Assembly (NCBI RefSeq): GCF_001522545.3
Contig: NC_031776.1
Location: 35,987,049-36,051,048 of the forward strand
Direction: 5' to 3'
Source of the DNA: Parus major
Taxonomy: Eukaryota > Chordata > Aves > Passeriformes > Paridae
Length of the DNA stretch: 64,000 nucleotides
Below, one piece after another: positions 46,440 to 59,502 of this stretch (the stretch's first letter is position 1; each line of letters starts with the position of its first letter). The position numbers were made by a program, and so were the translations under genes. A model generated the notes under the pieces. That model worked only from the letters and a program-made list of their open reading frames with translations. It had not been told where the DNA came from and did not search any database.

Positions 46440-49180
46440 ATTTCACATAGATAACTAAAGGAAAGAGTCCATATCCTAGACTAAGAAGAAAAATGAAGTA
46501 CATTACTTTGAGGTTTCCTGTCCAACTAAGCTGATGGATCTTTTAGTGTTCCCCTCGAAATTGCAAACAGACTTGTACTCATTGGCCGAAGGATTTTGTA
46601 CGGGTTGCAGTTGAATAGCGCTGACTGTTCAATAAATTAATCCTCAAAAATTCAAAATATGCCAAATAGCTGGGGAAAGTGTAAACGCTGACTTTGTCAC
46701 TTAGCAGATGTGGACTCCACTTCTGGAGAAAGAGCAGACGAAGCTGGATAACAACGAAGCTCTGTGGTGAAATTGGTTGGGCTCTGTGAGAACACTCGAG
46801 GAGTGCTGTGCTGGAGCAGCCAGGTTAAGGGTTTCAGAATTTTTGTTGTCACTGGCTCCACAAAGGGAATCTTGGATTGCCCCCTGCTTGGATAGTGATC
46901 ACCTCATGCCACTGAATTCACTGGGAGTTTTACCCACAACGTGATTGTTATGGCGGCTTCGAAAGTCCTTATCTGTTTTTCTAGATACATGGGTGAAACT
47001 CTGACCCTGTGTTTGAGGGTTTATTATTGTTTTTATTATTATTTTCTGCCTTGACAATGGCTAACAATGTTTACTATTGCTTTATAAACACAAAGTCGGT
47101 TACTAATGAGTAAAAGGGAGAGGTTTGCTGGAGTAGCCAGGGAGGAGGAGGTGGTTCTGTTATGACCTAAGTCCCGCAGATTTTCAGATTCAAATGTCAG
47201 AGTGGTGGGCTGCTCTCCAGTGACCGTGGTCATGTTGGGATCTGAAGGAGTTTTATTTCCCTGAGCTCCAGGGAACAGGCAACGTCAGTCTGGTTACACG
47301 GCCAGCTTTGGGATTTGAGCTGAACAATGTGTTTGTGCTTGTTTGGTAAAGGGAATTTATTGGAGATGCTGACCTGGGCCAAGTTCCTTAAGTGAAATGG
47401 GGTTGACTTGGAGTTGATGTCTTAGTGGATTTCTGGGTGTTGTGGATTTATGGTGTTAGCCACATGTGAAGCAGAGTAAAGGGAAAAGTGTGGATTTCGT
47501 AACTCTGAGGAATTGAGCTAAAGGGGAAAATCAAGGAGTAAAATGTAGCATGGATTACAAGAAGCTTTACAACTCTCTGAGCTGCCTGCATTAATTCCAA
47601 ACTTGCTCTTCAGGAGCCTGAAAAACTCTGGACGAGCTCAGGAAGCTGAACTGGAAACTTGAAAAGGAAATCATGATTAGGGCTCATCTACAGCAAGAAA
47701 TATTGTGATTAAGCTGGAGGAATTTCACAGCCATAAGGTACATTTTGTTGGTAAACAAAACTGTTTGACCATAGCTCAGTTAAGAATCTCTTGGCATTAC
47801 CTTCAGAGGGAAAAAATTTGTGTTCTTCTAAAGTTACATCAGATTCAAAGAGGGAAGTAAATGGAAATTAGATGTCAATGAATTAGTGGTGTCTTCCCTG
47901 CTCATCTCCAGGATTTCCAGAGTGTGGAAAATGGGCCGTGTTTTTGTAGTTTATTAGTACCTGGGGAAAAGGAAATAAGTTTCCAGGTTCTTCTTTAAGG
48001 ACCTGTGTGTTATCACACAAGCAGGACACAATCATGGTCACAACCACCTCCCATCCTCAGGAATTAAATTACTAAATTACTGAGAAAAAAACCGCTGCAG
48101 ACCTCAGACAAACAAAGAAATCTTTCCGTCCTTGGTGCCATGCCACTGTTGAGGAGTGGATTGGGATCTTACATTTATTGTGTACTCAGCATCTGTAGGT
48201 GATAACTTGGGCTTCAAAAAGCAGCATTAAGATCCATCTGGGTAAGAGGTCTGGATCTCACTGCTGAGGCACCAAAATCTGGAGTTATCAGATGTCAACG
48301 AGACTCCAAGAACACGTGTATCCCTCAAGAAGTTTCCTATCCTTCAATTCCCTCTTTCTCCTGAGTATTCATGCAGCCAGTCCAGGCTGGGAAATGAAGC
48401 CAGAACAAAGCTGGCTTTATCTGGCTCGTTTCTCCACCCCAGCTCATCCTGGGCCATCCCAGGGGGGTGATGTGCAGCAGGGTCAGCTCAGGGAGGGTGA
48501 GGGATAACTTAGCTCAGGGTGACGGGGCTTCAGTCTCCTCTGATGAGGGACAGGGGATCCCAGCACAGGTTCCACCTTGTGTTTCAAGGGGCCAGTGTTG
48601 TAGGCAGCACAAACCCAATGCCATTTTCAACTCTTTTTTTTCCCCAGCAAGGCAAAGGAGGAAAACAGACCTGACAAGGAACAGCCAACACCCTGAGTTT
48701 TGCTGTCACATACCTGCCTCACATAAATGTGCAATTGCCCTCCCAACACAGGCAGAAGGATGAAATGAACGCTCAATACCAATCTCCATCCTGCCCAGGA
48801 AGGATTCTGAAACGTGTCCCGCAGGAGTTGGGCATGTTCCAGCTTTCCTGGGCTGTGTTTCCTGGGGAGCAGCGCTATGAGGCAATGCCCTGGGCTAGGA
48901 ATTCATCCCAGCACGGCTGCTGAAAGCAAACAATGCAGAAGGACTCATCTGAGATGTACGTTGTCAGGCCTGAATCCCATTCTTTGGAAAATCTCTGCAT
49001 GGTAATGAAATAACAAAACTAAACTCATTGCAAATGGCACTGTTGGTGTTGCAGGGAGGATGAGTGGTTTGTTGAGGCAGAATAAATTCCAAGTGCAGCC
49101 CATTTTGTGCTGAGAAGATGTAAATGAGAGGGCAGGGAAAGCAGGAGAGCAGGTGTGGAGATGTGCCTGACAAAAGAATT
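46440..49180. other. Intergenic, no gene seen
   Basis: Unique sequence between NMI and TNFAIP6 without recognisable exons or repeats, apart from scattered short open frames. Confidence 0.5.
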
Positions 49181-49184
49181 ATTC

Positions 49185-49428
49185 TGTGGGACACAGGGAA
49201 TGACTTCCCGCTGCCAGGGGGCAGGGATGGATGGGATATTGGGAAGGAATTCCTGGCTGGGAAGGTGGGGACAGGGTGCCCAGAGAAGCTGTGGCTGTCC
49301 CTGGATCCCTGGAAGTGTCCAAGGCCAGGCTGGACAGGGCTTGGAGCACCCTGGGATGGTGGAAATGTCCCTGCCCATGGTCTTTAATGTCCCTACCAAC
49401 ACAAACCACTCTGGAATTCCATGATCCC
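49185..49428 (+). mobile_element. CR1 LINE 3' end
   Basis: GGGACACAGGGAATGACTTC through GGCTTGGAGCACCCTGGGAT to CCACTCTGGAATTCCATGAT. Confidence 0.9.
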
Positions 49429-50332
49429 ATTAAAAAAAACAGACACCTTTCCTGTTTCCTACCAAACTTTGTAGTCAGCAGGATTTCTGAAAGAATATAA
49501 CTCTGAATGTAAACTACCAATATAATATTTCTGGTAATATTTAAGTAATTAAAAAATAATATCTAAAATAATTTTTGGCAATATTTAAATACATGCCTCA
49601 GTCTCTAGAAGTGATTTTTTTGAGAGCAATTGTGACGTTTCTCCCCCTTTTTTTTTTTGATTCCTCAAAATTATTTTATACAACCTATTCTTGAAAGAAG
49701 CACTGAGTGTCAAGCAAGGAGAAAGTCTTACATAGAAAGCCATGGTGCAGCTGAGATGAATTAAAAAGTGAATATGTGCAAGTCAAAACATGGGAATTGT
49801 TTGTGTAGATATTTCTAGGAAGAAGAGTAATCCCAGTGTTCTAGAGCCTTGGCCTTGACACATTCCCAGAAAAACTCATGAGTGGTGAGGAAAGGTCATT
49901 TCTGAGAAGCTGTTAATGAGCACGGAGTGTGCTGGGCTTGGTTCATGAGCACTCCTGGTTTGGCTCATCCCACTCCCCAGTCCTGACAAACCCTGGGATC
50001 TCATCTGACATTCCAGACCTCATCTCCCACTTTCCCAGCCCTGAATGGAGCAGTGGCAGTGAGAGCCGATGGGAAGCTCCTGTGTTCAGGGAATGTCCTG
50101 AGCTTCTCCTTCCAGCCCGAGCCACAGGGGTTTGGCAGAGGGGAGCTGGGAATGCCCAGCACTGCCTGGAGAGGATTCCCCATCCTTGGTTTCATTCCCA
50201 GGTTGTGCTGGAGGCCCAGGGAAAACCAAGGATTGATGGAGGAATGATTCCTTCCCTCCTGTGGGAATCCCACTTCCTTCTTCATGGAGACACCTCTGCA
50301 GAGAGGCCCTGCAGGGGAAATACAGGAGATTT

Positions 50333-50547
50333 CCCTTTGCATTTTTTCCTTTCCTTTAATATTCCTTTCCCTTTCTTTTTTTCATTCTCCTTTTTCTCTT
50401 CATTTTCCTTTTTCCTTTACCTTTCCCCTTTCCCCTTTTTATTTTCCTTTCCCTTTTTCCTTCTCCTTTTCCTTTCCCTTTTTCCCTTCTCCTTTCTGTT
50501 TCCCTTCTTCCCTTTCCCTTTTCATTTTTTTCCCCATTTTTTTTCCA
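50333..50547. repeat. Polypyrimidine tract (CTTTTCC-like)
   Basis: About 215 bases of C and T on the plus strand with few purines. The surrounding long plus-strand frame (49929-50711) is kept open by it and is not a gene. Confidence 0.9.
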
Positions 50548-50549
50548 TA

Positions 50550-53125
50550 ATAACCCAGGCTTTAATTGTTTTGGATGTACTTATATTTCAATTTCTGCCT
50601 TCACTCTTGTACATAAAGCACCAACAACTCTCAGCCCAGCTCATTTCCAAGTGTTACCAACTCCTAAAAACTGTTTTGTTTTTACAGGATTTCTTTAAAC
50701 TCTGTTTTTGATGACACTGATTCTGGCTGAAGATACTTTCCTGTGTCCAGCTCTAAAAGAAGTGGTTCCTAAACCTGAATTTTCTGGTTTAGATCTGACA
50801 AGTCTCACGGTAATTCAACATTAAATATCTACTCTGATGTTATTCACAGCCTTAAAATTCACTGAATGAATTTGTGGTTCTATTATTTCACCAGACAAAA
50901 GCGAGTAAGTTTTTTTTTTTAAAGTTGGGTAAAAAGCAGTAATGGAAAGAAAGAAAATATATTGAAATATACTGAATTCCTCAGGAATTGCCTTTCCCAG
51001 GATGAGTGTGCTGGCAGGAGGAGTCCTGCATCAAAGCCTTGGATATTCCACAGACAGTAAATCTTGATAAATTTGTATCACCAACTTTTGGGGAAAAAGA
51101 TGATTCATTCCACTTTCATCACCCTGCTCTAAATTTGGGATATTGATTTATTTAATGGGATGCAGCTGCTGCTATTCAGGGAGGAGAGAGAGCGGAATTT
51201 CTGGGGTGACACTGCCAGCTTGGGAGCTTTGCAAATCTGCTCGAGTTGGGCTGGGATTCCTGGAAAAGACCTGGATCTGGTCTGCAAACCACTGGATATC
51301 AAACTCCACACTTGTTCCATCAGGATGGCAACATGAACATGAAAAAAAAAGGGAAAAAAGTAGGAAAACTGGAATAAAACAGAAGGAAACAGAAATTAAC
51401 CTAATTTTCATTAGGGTAGTCCATTATGGCAATGATATCAAGGAAAGCATTGCTGATCAGTTTTTCTAAGGCTGAATTTGAATATTTTGAAGCCATGGAA
51501 TCATAGAAAAACTTGAGTTGGAAGGGACCTTAAGCTCCTCTTGTTCCAAGATACTGAATTCAGGCTGAAGTTCCATCCTGCTTCTGGCCCAGATGCAAAC
51601 CCCAGTTTGTCACTTGTAATCAGCCACATTGGGTTTGTGGCAGTGCAAAGTTGGCCTAAAATTGTAAATTCATGGACATCCATCTTTAAATGCAGTAATT
51701 CATACCCATAGGGCACTTTGGTGGTGCTTTTAAAAACTCCTCATACTGAGAAAAAGAATATTTTTCACTTATTTTGTGAGAGCTGCGAGAATTCTTGTTT
51801 TACCTTTTCAGCTTCAAGTGGCAAGAAATATAATTTTCCATTTATTAGCCCACTGATATTTCTTTCCACACTGCCTGGAGTGGTGTTTAATAATATTTAC
51901 TCTTGGGCAAGATAATTATCAGAGGAATATTAATCGATTCTATTGTAAACAACAGGGAATTTGTGTTTTCCATTCACAAGCTGCCGAAGTCTCAGAATGA
52001 GTGGGAATGTTTAAGAGCAATTATCTGGGTTATTTTGATCCATTTTTGACACTTTGGATGTGGTGTTGATTTAAAAGAACTCGATGTATTTGTACAAGGG
52101 AATTAATCTGGCTGAAGGGGATTGGTTTGCCTTTGGAATTGGTATTTAGGAGTGAAGTGTTCTAATGGCTCTCAGGCTGGTGGATTAAGAGAAGCACAGG
52201 CAGAGCATGAAAAATAAAGACAAATTAATATTATAAAAATAAAATGTGATCAGTCACAACCTGCCAAGAGTGTGAACAAAGCAAAGGGGAATTTTAATAA
52301 ATGTGTAAAGAGGAGGTTGAGGCCACAGTAGTATAAAAATTACTTTAATGGAGTGATGTTTCCATGGGATAGGATATTCCATTTTATTTCATAATCAGAA
52401 AGAAAAGAGAGAAAATAGACTTCAGAAAAGAAGTAAAGGAAGGAGAATTGAAACTCCATAAAAACCCACGCCCACCAGGATAATCTGGGAAGGAGACAGT
52501 GGCTCACAGGCACAGGAAATAAAGCAACATCTGAACCACAGGATGGCTGGAAGAGGAAAGTGTGAGTTTTAAAGCAAATCATTTATTCAGTATTTACAGC
52601 AGGCTGAAAAGCTGGGATTGCCTCCTTTGGAAGCCCAGACCTCCTGCAGCTCATTCCTAAGGGAAGATGCTGATTGGGACCACCTAGAGGAGAAATTCCA
52701 AGCATTACTTCAGAAGAAGATGAAATAATCCATACTTTATAAACCCATTTCCAGCCAAGTTGTGCAAGCAGGAATTTCCAGGATTAGGAGGCTATGCCAG
52801 GAGCATGAGCTGGCACCACGCTGGACGCTGCAATCATGGAATTCCAGGAGTGAGGCCATGCCAGAGACAGCGGCTGGCTTCTGATCCCACAGGATGGGAA
52901 CTGTGCCACTCACATAAGGAAATCCACAGCCCAGCCCTGCACAGAAGTTAGGAAATGGGAGACGGAGATCTCACACATCACACTAAAATAAATAAATTAA
53001 GAGTACCAGAAGAAAAGCTGATAAAATCTTGAGTCATTAGGAAAAGACAGAAAGTTCATTTCCTCAGCAGCTGGAGCAGACAGCGGGAGGGAGGAGAGAA
53101 AATCCATGGGCAGGGGGTAGGAAAT
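50550..53125. other. Intergenic, no gene seen
   Basis: A/T-rich unique sequence with the CR1 scrap at 51495. No exon-like segment is recognised. Confidence 0.5.
51495..51550 (-). mobile_element. Short CR1 3' terminus
   Basis: GGAATCATAGAAAAACTTGA and GTTGGAAGGGACCTTAAGC are the inverted terminus of CR1. Confidence 0.65.
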
Positions 53126-53129
53126 GAGT

Positions 53130-53867
53130 GTTGCAGACATGAGGGGACATTTTAGGCAATACTGGTGAGACTAATCCCAGTGTGTTATCCCCAAATCCAT
53201 CTCGCTGGGATTCAGGGGGAATTTAGCCTCAAACTGCAGACACATCAATGTGTGAGCTCGATTTTATGGAGCTGGAGGTTCTGCCCTTGAGCTGACCTTG
53301 GACAAGGACAGGTTCCACCAGCACCTCCATATCAGTCTCCAGGGTGACAAGATAACATCTGGAATAATGGAATCCCTGGATTCAACTACAAACTTTGGAA
53401 TACAAAATGAGGAGTGAAGGGTGATGGCCTTGCTGGGAGACCAGGACATGGCACAGGGAGGGGTTTGTCCGAAACTGTGAATATTCCTTTAAATAAGAGT
53501 TGCAGACATGAAGGGATAACTTCAGCAATGCCTGCTGAGACTAATCCCAGGGTGCTCTCACCAAATCCATCTCGCTGGGATTCAGGAGGAATTTATCCTG
53601 ACACTGCAGAGCAGATGAATTTGGCGCTTGGTTTTCATGAAGCCAGAGGTGCTTGCCTGACCAAAGACAGATTCCACCACCACCATATCAGTGTCCAGGG
53701 TGACAAGGTCATATCTGGATTATCCCTGTGGAGAATCCCTGCATTCAACTACACCCCTTGGAACACCACCCAAAACAATGAGTGAAGGAATCTGGTGATG
53801 ATCTCCTGGAGCACCAGCCCAGGACATGGCACAGGGAGCAGTTTATCCTAATAATCATATTTTTCCA
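53130..53867. repeat. Diverged tandem duplication, 369-bp period
   Basis: GTTGCAGACATGA starts at 53130 and at 53499. Both units share CCAAATCCATCTCGCTGGGA, TCCAGGGTGACAAG, GGATTCAACTACA-like and GGACATGGCACAGGGAG blocks in the same order. The copies are roughly 70-80% alike by eye. Confidence 0.88.
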
Positions 53868-54169
53868 GACATAGGTGCCTGGAATTGTCACCTGGATTGT
53901 CCAGCTGGGATTTGTGGTGTGGGTGGACACCTTATCCCATGGGGGGCACAGGAAGAGGACAGCAGATTTTAGCCTGGCTTTTGTGGAAGGAGCTGCTGGC
54001 AGTGCTGGAATTCTGCGTCCCAAGGCGTTGGAAGGCATTAGGCTCAAGGAATCCCAAGGAAAAAGTGGAATAGAGAGCCTGAACAGGCAGCTCCTGGAGA
54101 TACAGGGATTTTCCCTCTTCCCTGCACTCCAGATTCTTTCTGTGTTTTCCACAGCTGTGTTTTCATGCT

Positions 54170-54224
54170 TGGACTCGATGATCCTAAAGGTCTCTTCCAA
54201 CCTCGGTGATTCTGGATTGCTCTG
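54170..54224 (+). mobile_element. Short CR1-like 3' tail
   Basis: TTGGACTCGATGATCCTAAA and TCTTCCAACCTCGGTGATTC are a CR1 terminus. Confidence 0.65.
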
Positions 54225-57200
54225 GAAAAAACACCCAAGGAGTTCCAGCTTTTCCAAAGTGCAGAGTTTAAGGAAGAATGATGGAGTGCTGGGCTATCCA
54301 ATGCCATCCTGGGGCTAATAAATTCCTTTTTGAATCCACCTACCTGGACTATCAATCAGGAACAACACATCAAGAACATGGAGAAAGATGATGACTAGAA
54401 AGACCAATTTTTCCAATGGATCTCTCTAAATTTTCTCAATTATCTTTCCCAAAAATGTCATTTTCTTAATTTCTCATTCCCAAACTCATGGCAATATTTT
54501 GCTCCTGAAAACTCCCAACCTGCCTATGCCCAGCTTAGGGGATGAGAGGAATTGTTATTGTTCCTTTCTCAGAAGTAATTATTCCTTGCAGTTGATTTAT
54601 ACCTTTGAAGGGCATAAAAATTATCTCTACTGTTTCACACACCAGAGGATTTCTTAGAATTCCCCATTTTTAAAGCTTGGGAGATTACAGGAATATTTAT
54701 TCCTCCAAACTGCTTGAACGGAGAGTCTTTTTCCCAAAAATTGTCTCCATGATCTTGAATGGTCACCAGTGATTCAACTCCAACCTTCCTTTCACCACTG
54801 TGAAAATAATTCATATAAAATGCTTTAAAAATTCCTGCAAGGTAAATCCCAGATGTTTCACGTACCTCTGCCAGGCAGTAATATTTTTATTTTTATATAT
54901 ATATAAACATAATATATGTTATATAAATACATATTACATTAGGCCTGCCAAGTTCTCTTGGATGCTTTCATTTTGGATGCCTTTTCCTGCTTAAGGCATC
55001 TTCTTGTCATAGTCATTTTAAGTGAAAGAGGTGTTTTAAAAACCTGACTTATTTCTAAAGGACATTTCTCCAGCAGCAAATAAATATCTATAATATTATA
55101 TTTTTATAAATAGATGATGTATTAAGAAATGAGTGGTGTATAATACTTACTGTGAGAGGACATAATTTTAAAATCTCTGATTATTTGGTGTCTATTTAAT
55201 ACCCAAGGAACAAATCTCACATCTCCTACCTGTTCTCCTAAATTCTGCACATCTGACCCTTTGCATACATTAATTCTGCACTTGAACATTCATATTTTCA
55301 TAAACCCCCCCAAGTTGTTGTAGTTGGCTTTGTCCTGGCTGGAGCTGCAAGTTGTTTTTAATTTGCAAAGTTTCTTGGCAATCCTTGGAGCCTGTTTGTC
55401 TTGGCATCCCCCTACCCCATTACCTATTCCTCAGTACCACAGGCTGAAAACTCTGTTTACAACATTTTGTGCTTTTTGACTGGATTTCCACAGTTTTAAA
55501 ACATGGAAGTACATTAATTTTATATCTATTTTATATCTATGTAATATACACATTTTAAATGCTGATGGGTTCAACTCTTTTCTTGAGAGCAGCTGTCACT
55601 ATAGGACTTCAGATATCTGCCCTTGGCAAACGTTCAGGCTTTTTATGAGTGAATCCATTCTTCTCTGCTCACATCTGCTCTTAATAATCCCAAATGTTTG
55701 GGGTTTGTTCGGCTTTCATATGAAGGTTTTTGTTTGCTTTCCCTAAACCAAAGCACCTCTACGCACAATGGTCGATTCTTTGACGTTGACTTCGCTGATA
55801 AAAACGGGAATCAAGGAGAATCTGACTACAAGACAAAGGAGAGAAGGTTTAAAAATATTTAGTTCCAAGAGAAAAAAATCTTCCCAGAATGATTAAGTTA
55901 ACCCCGGGACAATAAATAGTAACATCGTTGGCCAAGAAGTTCTCACGTTATCAAATTCTTCTAAAATTGCATCATCTGAAGCCTATAAGAAACAGAAAAA
56001 GTTGGGAAATATCATTAAAATTTCTCCTGTCTTTCCTTAAGTACAACAAATGTGTGAAAAATTTAGAAATCTAAACAAGAAGATATCCATAAATATCCGT
56101 ACAAGAAGACTTTTCCAACAAGAAATCCATAAAAAGTGATTTTTCTTGTTGGTCTAAACTGTAAGTGTAAATATTTCACCAATTCTTTCCCCAAAACCAC
56201 CATTTCTGCATCACTTTTAGCTTTCACTGGAGCACAAGGCATCCAAGCTAATTACAAGATGTTCTGATGAAGGAAGGTTTGAGTATGCAGCAGGAATAAC
56301 TCATATAATGATAATTATTTCTGCCATTTGGTTGGGATCTGAGGGTTCCTAAATTCTCCATGGAGGTCCACCCTTCAACTTGTACCTTGTACCTCAGTTT
56401 ATGGAAAAGAAGTTTAAAATAAAATCAAATTGGTTTAAAATGTGATAAAGATAAGATAGGTGGAAATGGCCTCTTTTTAAAGAACATCAAGTCCAAATTC
56501 CTCCTCAAATATCCAGAATAAATCAGGTGTTCTTCTTGTTTGGCTGTTCTAAAACTTAACTTCTAGTTTGGAATTATCTTTGGCTTTTCAGCCTAAATTT
56601 AACTTGGGATGGGATGGGGATGATTTTATTGTTAGGCTTTTTCCTCCCTTTATGTTAAATAGCTCCTCCTCTATTCCCAGGTTCCCCCCAGTGTAAATTC
56701 AAAAAGTAAATTCAATTCACAGCAGCTATTTTTAGGGTTTTTTTCTCATAAGAAAAAACCTTAATTCACCCACTCCCTCTTTCCCTGAACTCCTTTTCCT
56801 ACACTTCCCTCCAAGTAATTTTTTCTCAATGAGATTACAGTTTCTTAAAAAAAACAAAATTCCCAATGAAAAGCTTTTCCCTGCATTCCTTTCATTTCAA
56901 TCCATTATTTTTGGGATTGTTCTTGGGCTCATTCTCAGAGCCATAAACGATATAATTGTTGTATATTCTATACCACAAATAATAAGATATGAATATAAAA
57001 TCTAAAAGCTAAACTTTGTCTATAAATATTCTCCCTGTGTATATAAATGAAAGAAGAAAGAAAAGTTTGGGTGTTTGATATTTAAATTAATGCAAAGAGA
57101 TTCATGACCCACATACACACATTTTTAAAAAATTCCTTCCTCCTCAGTGGTTCATTCATTAAGCTCCTGTGTGGTTTTTTTTCCCTTTCTTTTATCACTG

Positions 57201-57575
57201 TGGGTGTCACACCAGTTTGGGAATCACCAAATTTAGAGTTTTCTTTGACTGCTGATAAAACCCAGAGAAAAACTTTCAAACTATTTCTTAACGAGGAAAG
57301 AGTTAAGGAAAAAGTTAAGGAAAGAGTTAATAAAAACTTATTATCCCCCCTCCAATTTATATAAGATTTGTCTGGGATATATTTAAATGTGGGAAACTTG
57401 GAAGAAAGCTGAAGAATATCAGCTGGATGCTGTGTCCAGCTGTGGAATGTCTTTCTGGTGGTGAGAGCTTCTGCTGGGGTTTGCAGGTAGAAAATTTCCT
57501 TTGCAGCTCCCTGGGGAGGGACCAAAACGCTCATCGTTCACTATCAAACCTGTGCTGAGCCCTGCAGGGATTTTC
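54225..57575. other. A/T-rich intergenic sequence, no gene seen
   Basis: Long A/T-rich unique stretch with a short TATA-repeat near 54895-54935. Few open frames and no recognisable exon. Confidence 0.55.
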
Positions 57576-57579
57576 TTGG

Positions 57580-57690
57580 AGTCCCAGGATCATTGAGGCT
57601 GGAAAATCCCTCCAGGATCATCCAAGCTGTGCCCACCTTGTCCCCAGCCCAGAGCACTGAGTGCCACCTCCAGGTGTTGCCTTTTTCCCA
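57580..57690 (-). mobile_element. CR1-like fragment
   Basis: CCCAGGATCATTGAGGCTGG and AAAATCCCTCCAGGATCATC resemble an inverted CR1 copy. Confidence 0.6.
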
Positions 57691-57904
57691 GCCTGGAAAT
57701 GAAACTCGGGATAATTTGAGGAAGGAGATAATAGAAAAGTGGATCTTTATTTAAAGACCTTCAGGGGCAGTTCTGGAAGGATGTCCACAAAAAACATTTT
57801 GTACATTTTCACAGGTTTTGGGAAATTAACATAATTGATAAAAAGCACCCATTAGTCCATCAAGGGAATCAACTTCACCTCTGACTGTAACAAATCTCTC
57901 AGCA

Positions 57905-58130
57905 ACTCCGTGACAGGAGGTTGGCAACAAGGGACAGGACAAGGGAACGGCCTCAGGGGGGACAGCAGCAGGAATTTCCCCATGGAACGTGAGGTTTGCA
58001 GTGCCCATCCCTGGAGGTGTCCAGGGAATTCCTGGAGGTGGCACTCAGGGCTGGGGACACGGTGGGGACAGCTGGGGCTCCATGGGCTGGAATGACTTTT
58101 CCAACCTCAGTAATTCTGGGATTCTGTAGA
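57905..58130 (+). mobile_element. CR1-like 3' end
   Basis: CATCCCTGGAGGTGTCCAGG, GACTTTTCCAACCTCAGTAA and the tail TTCTGGGATTCTGTAG fit a CR1 3' end of a second subfamily. Confidence 0.65.
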
Positions 58131-58792
58131 GCAGAAAACAAGTACGGATAAAGTACCAACCCTGACCGTTCAGCATCCACCACTTGAGGGCTGGAGTGAT
58201 GAAGGACCTTCCTCAGTGGTACAAGTCATCTGTGCCAAAATATCTGTGAGTAGGCACAGACACCTCCACCCTTCCCTTTCCATCGATCTCATTCCTTGGG
58301 TTGCATGCTCATGAGCACATCTCTGTCCACAGCTCCTGACTCACAAGTTATCAGAACTGGAGGGCAGAGTTTTCCAAGGACTGCTGGTGAGTGTGGAGCC
58401 CCAGACCATTTTTCCATCCCCTCATCTTTCCCCCTTTCTCCTCTCCCACTCATCCACGAGGAGCAGCTGCAGGATTCACTTGCAGCCAGAAGGGAAGACA
58501 GGCAGACAGCTGTCATGCTGTGAGCCAGACCTTAAACTGTGCTTTGGAGGGGAACTTTTGAGCTTGGTTTCCCACTTGCAGAACAAAGAGCAGCTGCTTT
58601 TGACACTTGTAGCTTTGTGCTGATGCTGGAGTTTGATTTGCAATTACAGATCCCACGTAGGGAAACTGGATTCAAACAACCAGTGCACAACATTCTCTCT
58701 GGACTTCTTTTCATTGATCTTTTCACTGGGAAAATAAACCCTCTGGAAAAATGACTCCACAATGAAAATAAACCCAAATTCTCTATAAAATG

Positions 58793-59216
58793 AGAGAATG
58801 CTTAAATGAGGGTGACAGGGGTGTGTGGGATCTCAGAGGAGGGAATGTTTAAACGAGGGTGAGAGGGGTGTGTGGGATCTCTTGGAGGGAATGTTTAAAT
58901 GAGGATGAGAGGGGTGTGTGGGATCTCTTGGAGGGAATGTTTAAATGAGGATGAGAAGGAGTGTGTGGGATCTCTTGGAGGGAATGCTTAAATGAGGATG
59001 TGAGGGGTGTGTGGGATCTCTTGGAGGGAATGTTTAAATGAGGATGAGANGAAGGAGTGTGTGGGATCTCTTGGAGGGAATGCTTAAATGAGGATGTGAG
59101 GGGTGTGTGGGATCTCTTGGAGGGAATGTTTAAATGAGGATGAGAGGGGTGTGTGGGATCTCTTGGAGGAGGGAATGTTTAAACTAGGGTGAGAGGGGTG
59201 TGTGGGATCTCTTGGA
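58793..59216. repeat. 46-bp minisatellite, about nine copies
   Basis: The repeat unit contains GGGTGTGTGGGATCTCTTGG and GAATGTTTAAATGAGGATGA. Successive units start at 58861, 58907 and 58953, a period of 46. Copies differ by a few substitutions and small indels, and one N (59050) interrupts the array. It ends about 280 bases upstream of the TNFAIP6 TATA-like box. Confidence 0.9.
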
Positions 59217-59399
59217 TGCTGTAAATGGTGTGACTGGAAACACTCACAGCAGATAGGCTGGCTCCTGGTTTTATTGTACAGAATCTGAGGGCAGTGAGCG
59301 CTGAGGAGGGAGCAGAGCTTGGCTGTGTGTCCGTGTGTGCTGCAGCAGCGAGGGATGGGATGGAATTTTGGCCAGGCTGGGAATGAGCAGAGCCAGCCG

Positions 59400-59406
59400 T
59401 GAGTCA
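59400..59406 (+). promoter_or_regulatory. AP-1 site upstream of TNFAIP6
   Basis: TGAGTCA is a perfect AP-1 consensus about 95 bases upstream of the TATA-like box. The human TSG-6 promoter is known to use AP-1 together with NF-IL6 (C/EBP-beta). Confidence 0.55.
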
Positions 59407-59452
59407 CATGGGCCGCTGCAGACACCACAGCAGTTGGGTAAGAAGTGCAGCA

Positions 59453-59459
59453 GCACAAT
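59453..59459 (+). promoter_or_regulatory. C/EBP (NF-IL6)-like half site upstream of TNFAIP6
   Basis: GCACAAT resembles half of the C/EBP palindrome and lies between the AP-1 site and the TATA-like box, the arrangement expected from the mammalian promoter. The match is partial. Confidence 0.35.
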
Positions 59460-59494
59460 TGGAGCAGCCCCGCTGACCTCACAGCTGAGCACTC

Positions 59495-59502
59495 TATTTA
59501 AG
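59495..59502 (+). promoter_or_regulatory. TATA-like box of TNFAIP6
   Basis: TATTTAAG lies 98 bases upstream of the last base before the ATG region, so a start site near 59525 and a 5' UTR of about 75 bases are expected. This fits an inducible, focused promoter rather than a CpG-island promoter. Confidence 0.6.

Noticed and set aside
49929..50711. 260-codon plus-strand frame
   Set aside because: The second half is the polypyrimidine tract (Phe/Ser/Pro/Leu), and the first half shows no domain, splice support or homology that I recognise.
58793..59216. CRISPR-like regular repeat
   Set aside because: Copies are contiguous without unique spacers and the genome is a vertebrate; it is a minisatellite.
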